The notes beneath the pieces were generated by a model. The model saw nothing but the letters and a program-made list of their open reading frames with translations, made no database searches and was not told the DNA's origin. 7,278 nt of DNA, from assembly GCA_964448935.1 (NCBI GenBank), contig CAYVBE010000201.1:1-7278 (forward strand). The letters are read 5' to 3'. Every line of letters begins with the position of its first letter. Position 1 is the stretch's first letter. Source of the DNA: CAYVBE01 sp964448935. GTDB lineage: Bacteria; Planctomycetota; Brocadiia; SM23-32. Shown here piece after piece: positions 5,283-7,278 of the stretch. The position numbers and the translations under genes are program-made.

Positions 5283-6314
5283 TCAGTTGCCGCGGCGCAG
5301 CGCTCCCTGCTCCGCGAAGCTGTAGTATGTGTCGCGCCCGACGATCACGTGGTCGAGCACCTGGATGCCCACCAGGTCCCCCACCTCGGCCAGCCGGGCC
5401 GTCAGGCGGCGGTCTTGGGGACTGGGGTCGGGGTTGCCGCTGGGGTGGTTGTGGACGAAGATCACCCGGGCGGCGCTCTCGCTGATGGCGTTCTTGAACA
5501 CCTCGCGCGGATGCACGATGTTCTCGCTCAGGGAGCCGACGGCCACCTCCACCTCGCGGATGAGCTGGTTCTTGGTGTCCAGCAGCAGGGCGATGAAGCA
5601 TTCCTTGCGCAGCCCGGCCAGTTTCTCACGCATGTACTCGAAGACGTGCTTGCTGCCTTTGACGGCGGTGCCCGGATCGACCCTCTGGGCAGCGTAGCGC
5701 TTCGCGATCTCCAGGGCGGCCTTGATGCGGGCCGCTTTGGCAGGCCCGATGCCGTGCACGCGCGTCAGCTCCCCCACGTCGCGCTCCTGCAGGCCCCGGA
5801 AGCTCTTGTAGCGCGTCAGCAGGCGCCATGCCAGGTCCAGGGCCGTGGCGCTGCTGGAGCCGCCCCCGATGATGAGGGCAAGCAGTTCGACGTCGCTCAG
5901 GCTCTCGGCGCCGTGTCGGAGCAGGCGCTCCCGGGGGCGCTCGGTCTCCGGCAGGTCGGGGATGGTCAGGCGGCGGTCGGGGTAGTCGCAGTGTTCGGCG
6001 ATGGGGCACTCGGCGCAGCGCGGGGCGGATGCGCAGACGCCGTCCGCCGAGCAGAAGACCGCCAGGTCGGCGCGCACCTCGGGCAGGTCAACTTCGGCGT
6101 CGCGGGCCATCTTCTCCACCACCCGGCGGACGGCCGTTTCGGCGCGTCGGCCGGTCCAGCTTTTGGGGAAGGCGCCCAGCCGGCGCAGGAAGCGCGCCAG
6201 GTCTGAGGGATCGGGCGCGCCCGCCGGAGACTCCGCCGCGTGGCCGTCTCCCCGCAGGGCGCGGTATATCCGACCGTAGGGCCTGGCGGTCACTTCTGGC
6301 GGGTCCTCGCTCAC
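5283..6314 (-). CDS. radC: RadC-family JAMM protein with an N-terminal endonuclease III-like iron-sulfur extension
   Basis: Residues ~119-343 form a full RadC (UPF0758). A helical N-terminal part has the helix-hairpin-helix VHGIGPAKAA (186-195). The JAMM metalloprotease-like domain has E238 and HNHPSGNPDPSPQD (H288, H290, D301), the complete metal-binding set. RadC is usually about 220-230 residues; this protein has 343. The extra N-terminus (about 35-115) resembles the end of HhH-GPD glycosylases such as Nth. ARFLRRLG (40-47) is like their helix after the catalytic Asp. Then comes a four-cysteine loop, C94-x5-C100-x2-C103-x5-C109, with a further C88; the usual spacing is x6-x2-x5. The glycosylase HhH and catalytic Lys are absent, and Pro36 sits where the catalytic Asp would align. 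RadC's biochemical role is unsettled, and a DNA-repair function is doubtful in the literature. The GTG start at 6314 directly follows the upstream TAG, with GGGGGAG just before it; GTG at codon 8 is an alternative start. Confidence 0.9.
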   Translation of the reverse strand: MSEDPPEVTARPYGRIYRALRGDGHAAESPAGAPDPSDLARFLRRLGAFPKSWTGRRAETAVRRVVEKMARDAEVDLPEVRADLAVFCSADGVCASAPRCAECPIAEHCDYPDRRLTIPDLPETERPRERLLRHGAESLSDVELLALIIGGGSSSATALDLAWRLLTRYKSFRGLQERDVGELTRVHGIGPAKAARIKAALEIAKRYAAQRVDPGTAVKGSKHVFEYMREKLAGLRKECFIALLLDTKNQLIREVEVAVGSLSENIVHPREVFKNAISESAARVIFVHNHPSGNPDPSPQDRRLTARLAEVGDLVGIQVLDHVIVGRDTYYSFAEQGALRRGN

Positions 6315-7145
6315 CTACTCCCCCGTGAAAGCCTTGGCATCGCTCAGGGGTTGACTGTCCAGGTCTATCACCCGCCATCCCGGCCGTGAACGCGGTTTGA
6401 ATATCTCCGGCGGCAGGGGCGTGTTCAGCTCGGGATTGCCCAGCTTGAGCCGCATCCGAATGCGTCCGTCGAGGCGCAGCACGGTAAGCGTGCGGGGGAA
6501 GGGCCTGCCGTCCACCTCTTTGTAGTCGTCCAGGTGCATTTGCGCGGTCAGCCGCCCCGCGGGGTCGTAGCGCCGTATGACGCGCACAACGAGGTCCCGG
6601 CGGTCCACCAGTATCTGGGCATAGCGGCCGCCCAGGACGGGCACCTCGAAACGGTAGAAGTCGCCGTCCACGTCCATCTCGGTGTCCGGCCACGTCAGCC
6701 CCAGGCCATCGGGCCCCGCCAGCATCCGCTCGATTTCACCCGGGCGTAGCAGGAAGGGGATGCGCGCATAGGCCACCGGGCCGCCGGTGATGACTTCCCG
6801 CGTGTGAGGGATTGCCAGCCAGAACCGGGTTCCCAGTGCCTTGAGCGAGAAGACCGGGCGCGTCAGCTTTTCACCCCGCAGCCAGAGTCCCGGCAGCAGC
6901 CGGTCGTAGACCAGAATGCCGCCTATCCCCGGGCTGCGGCCGCCGGGGGTCTGGATGCGCATGCCGATGTCCGTGTCCTTCAGCGTGTAGAAACGCCCCG
7001 CTCTCTCGTCCACCGCGTCCACAACCCGGGGGGCGGGCAGCGCCGGCGGCAGGGGGCCCGGCCCCACGCAGCCGGCCGTCGCCGCAACGCACAACAGCCC
7101 GGCCACAAGCGACCACAAACGCCCGGATGATACGATTCTGCGCAT
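6315..7145 (-). CDS. Predicted lipoprotein with a LolA/LolB-like beta-rich domain
   Basis: The 276-residue protein begins with a basic N-terminus (MRR), a hydrophobic stretch at about 10-22, and TAGC with the lipidation Cys at 26. It is therefore probably a lipoprotein; the -3 residue is Thr rather than the usual Leu. A Pro-rich linker follows (27-40). The body alternates short beta strands of the kind found in LolA/LolB-like half-barrels: RFYTLKD, IGGILVYD, LWLRGEK, RFWLAIPHTREV, FYRFEVPVL, YAQILVDRRDLVVRVIRRYD, MHLDDYKEVDGRPFPRTLTVLR. It ends with a peptide of the PLPPEIFKP type, common in outer-membrane lipoprotein-sorting-like families. Such domains bind lipid or hydrophobic ligands. No specific function is claimed. 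It is the first gene of the minus-strand operon, downstream of a strong promoter. ATG at 7145 has GGTGG six bases upstream. Confidence 0.7.
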   Translation of the reverse strand: MRRIVSSGRLWSLVAGLLCVAATAGCVGPGPLPPALPAPRVVDAVDERAGRFYTLKDTDIGMRIQTPGGRSPGIGGILVYDRLLPGLWLRGEKLTRPVFSLKALGTRFWLAIPHTREVITGGPVAYARIPFLLRPGEIERMLAGPDGLGLTWPDTEMDVDGDFYRFEVPVLGGRYAQILVDRRDLVVRVIRRYDPAGRLTAQMHLDDYKEVDGRPFPRTLTVLRLDGRIRMRLKLGNPELNTPLPPEIFKPRSRPGWRVIDLDSQPLSDAKAFTGE

Positions 7146-7177
7146 ATCGTTCCACCGTCCTTGCTGAGGTGACGCAC

Positions 7178-7206
7178 ATTATAGAGGCGCGCGGCGGTGC
7201 AAGCAA
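7178..7206 (-). promoter_or_regulatory. Strong sigma70-type promoter of the lipoprotein-radC-kinase-rnhA operon
   Basis: On the minus strand there is TTGCTT (7201-7206, 4/6), a spacer of exactly 17 bases, and a perfect TATAAT (7178-7183). The start would be near 7171, giving a leader of about 26 bases before ATG 7145. Since the following genes are 0, 25 and 2 bases apart, this promoter probably drives all four, and possibly melA beyond. Confidence 0.75.
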
Positions 7207-7278
7207 CCGGCGGGACCTTGGGCCAGGGTCATTCAATTATCGGGTTTCCGTTGTCCTTTCCGGATCACCGCTGCGCAA

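Noticed and set aside
3815..5485. 556-codon plus-strand open frame opposite the kinase gene
   Set aside because: It is antisense to a kinase with all three GHMP motifs. Its composition is Ala/Gly/Arg-rich and no family is visible.
5349..6206. 285-codon plus-strand open frame opposite radC
   Set aside because: It mirrors the RadC coding sequence, has no domain, and has no ribosome-binding site that I can see.
7207..7278. Tail of another minus-strand gene at the right edge
   Set aside because: Two minus frames run from the edge for about 14 codons and stop (one ends in RKGQRKPDN). That is too short to tell a gene end from chance, so no feature is called.

Overview
This is a GC-rich window that looks like ordinary bacterial chromosome. 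It has sigma70-like promoters, a tRNA with an encoded CCA end, exported TPR and lipoprotein genes, and a tightly packed operon. A lipoprotein with a lipobox points to a bacterial cell envelope. Gene content (a STAS-like protein, an arabinokinase-like GHMP kinase annotated elsewhere as galactokinase, RNase HI with a helical N-terminal extension) would suit an uncultivated high-GC Gram-negative lineage such as Planctomycetota or a neighbour. That placement is inference only. No phage, IS, CRISPR or integrase signature is visible.

Layout. (1) Positions 1-656, minus strand: the N-terminal 218 codons of an exported TPR protein that runs off the left edge, with its own candidate promoter near 775-803. 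(2) Positions 947-1072, plus strand: a near-consensus promoter and tRNA-Ser(CGA). (3) Positions 1274-1766, plus strand: a small STAS-like protein whose leader holds a terminator-like hairpin. (4) Positions 7206 down to 3249, minus strand: a strong promoter (TTGCTT-17-TATAAT), then four nearly abutting genes: a lipoprotein, a RadC/JAMM protein with an N-terminal iron-sulfur extension, an arabinokinase/galactokinase-like GHMP kinase, and an RNase HI. (5) After a 134-nt gap with its own candidate promoter and a repeated element, a MelA-type GH4 alpha-galactosidase follows (1804-3114). It ends convergently with the STAS gene around a possible bidirectional terminator.

How the genes may work together. 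The GH4 enzyme would release galactose (or a related sugar) from alpha-galactosides. The GHMP kinase would trap free galactose or L-arabinose as the 1-phosphate. RadC and RNase H are nucleic-acid proteins interleaved with this sugar pair, so the operon is functionally mixed. The most unusual item is the RadC gene. Its first ~115 residues resemble the C-terminal half of an endonuclease III-type HhH-GPD glycosylase, including a four-Cys cluster loop, but lack the glycosylase HhH and catalytic Lys. They are fused to a RadC with an intact JAMM motif.
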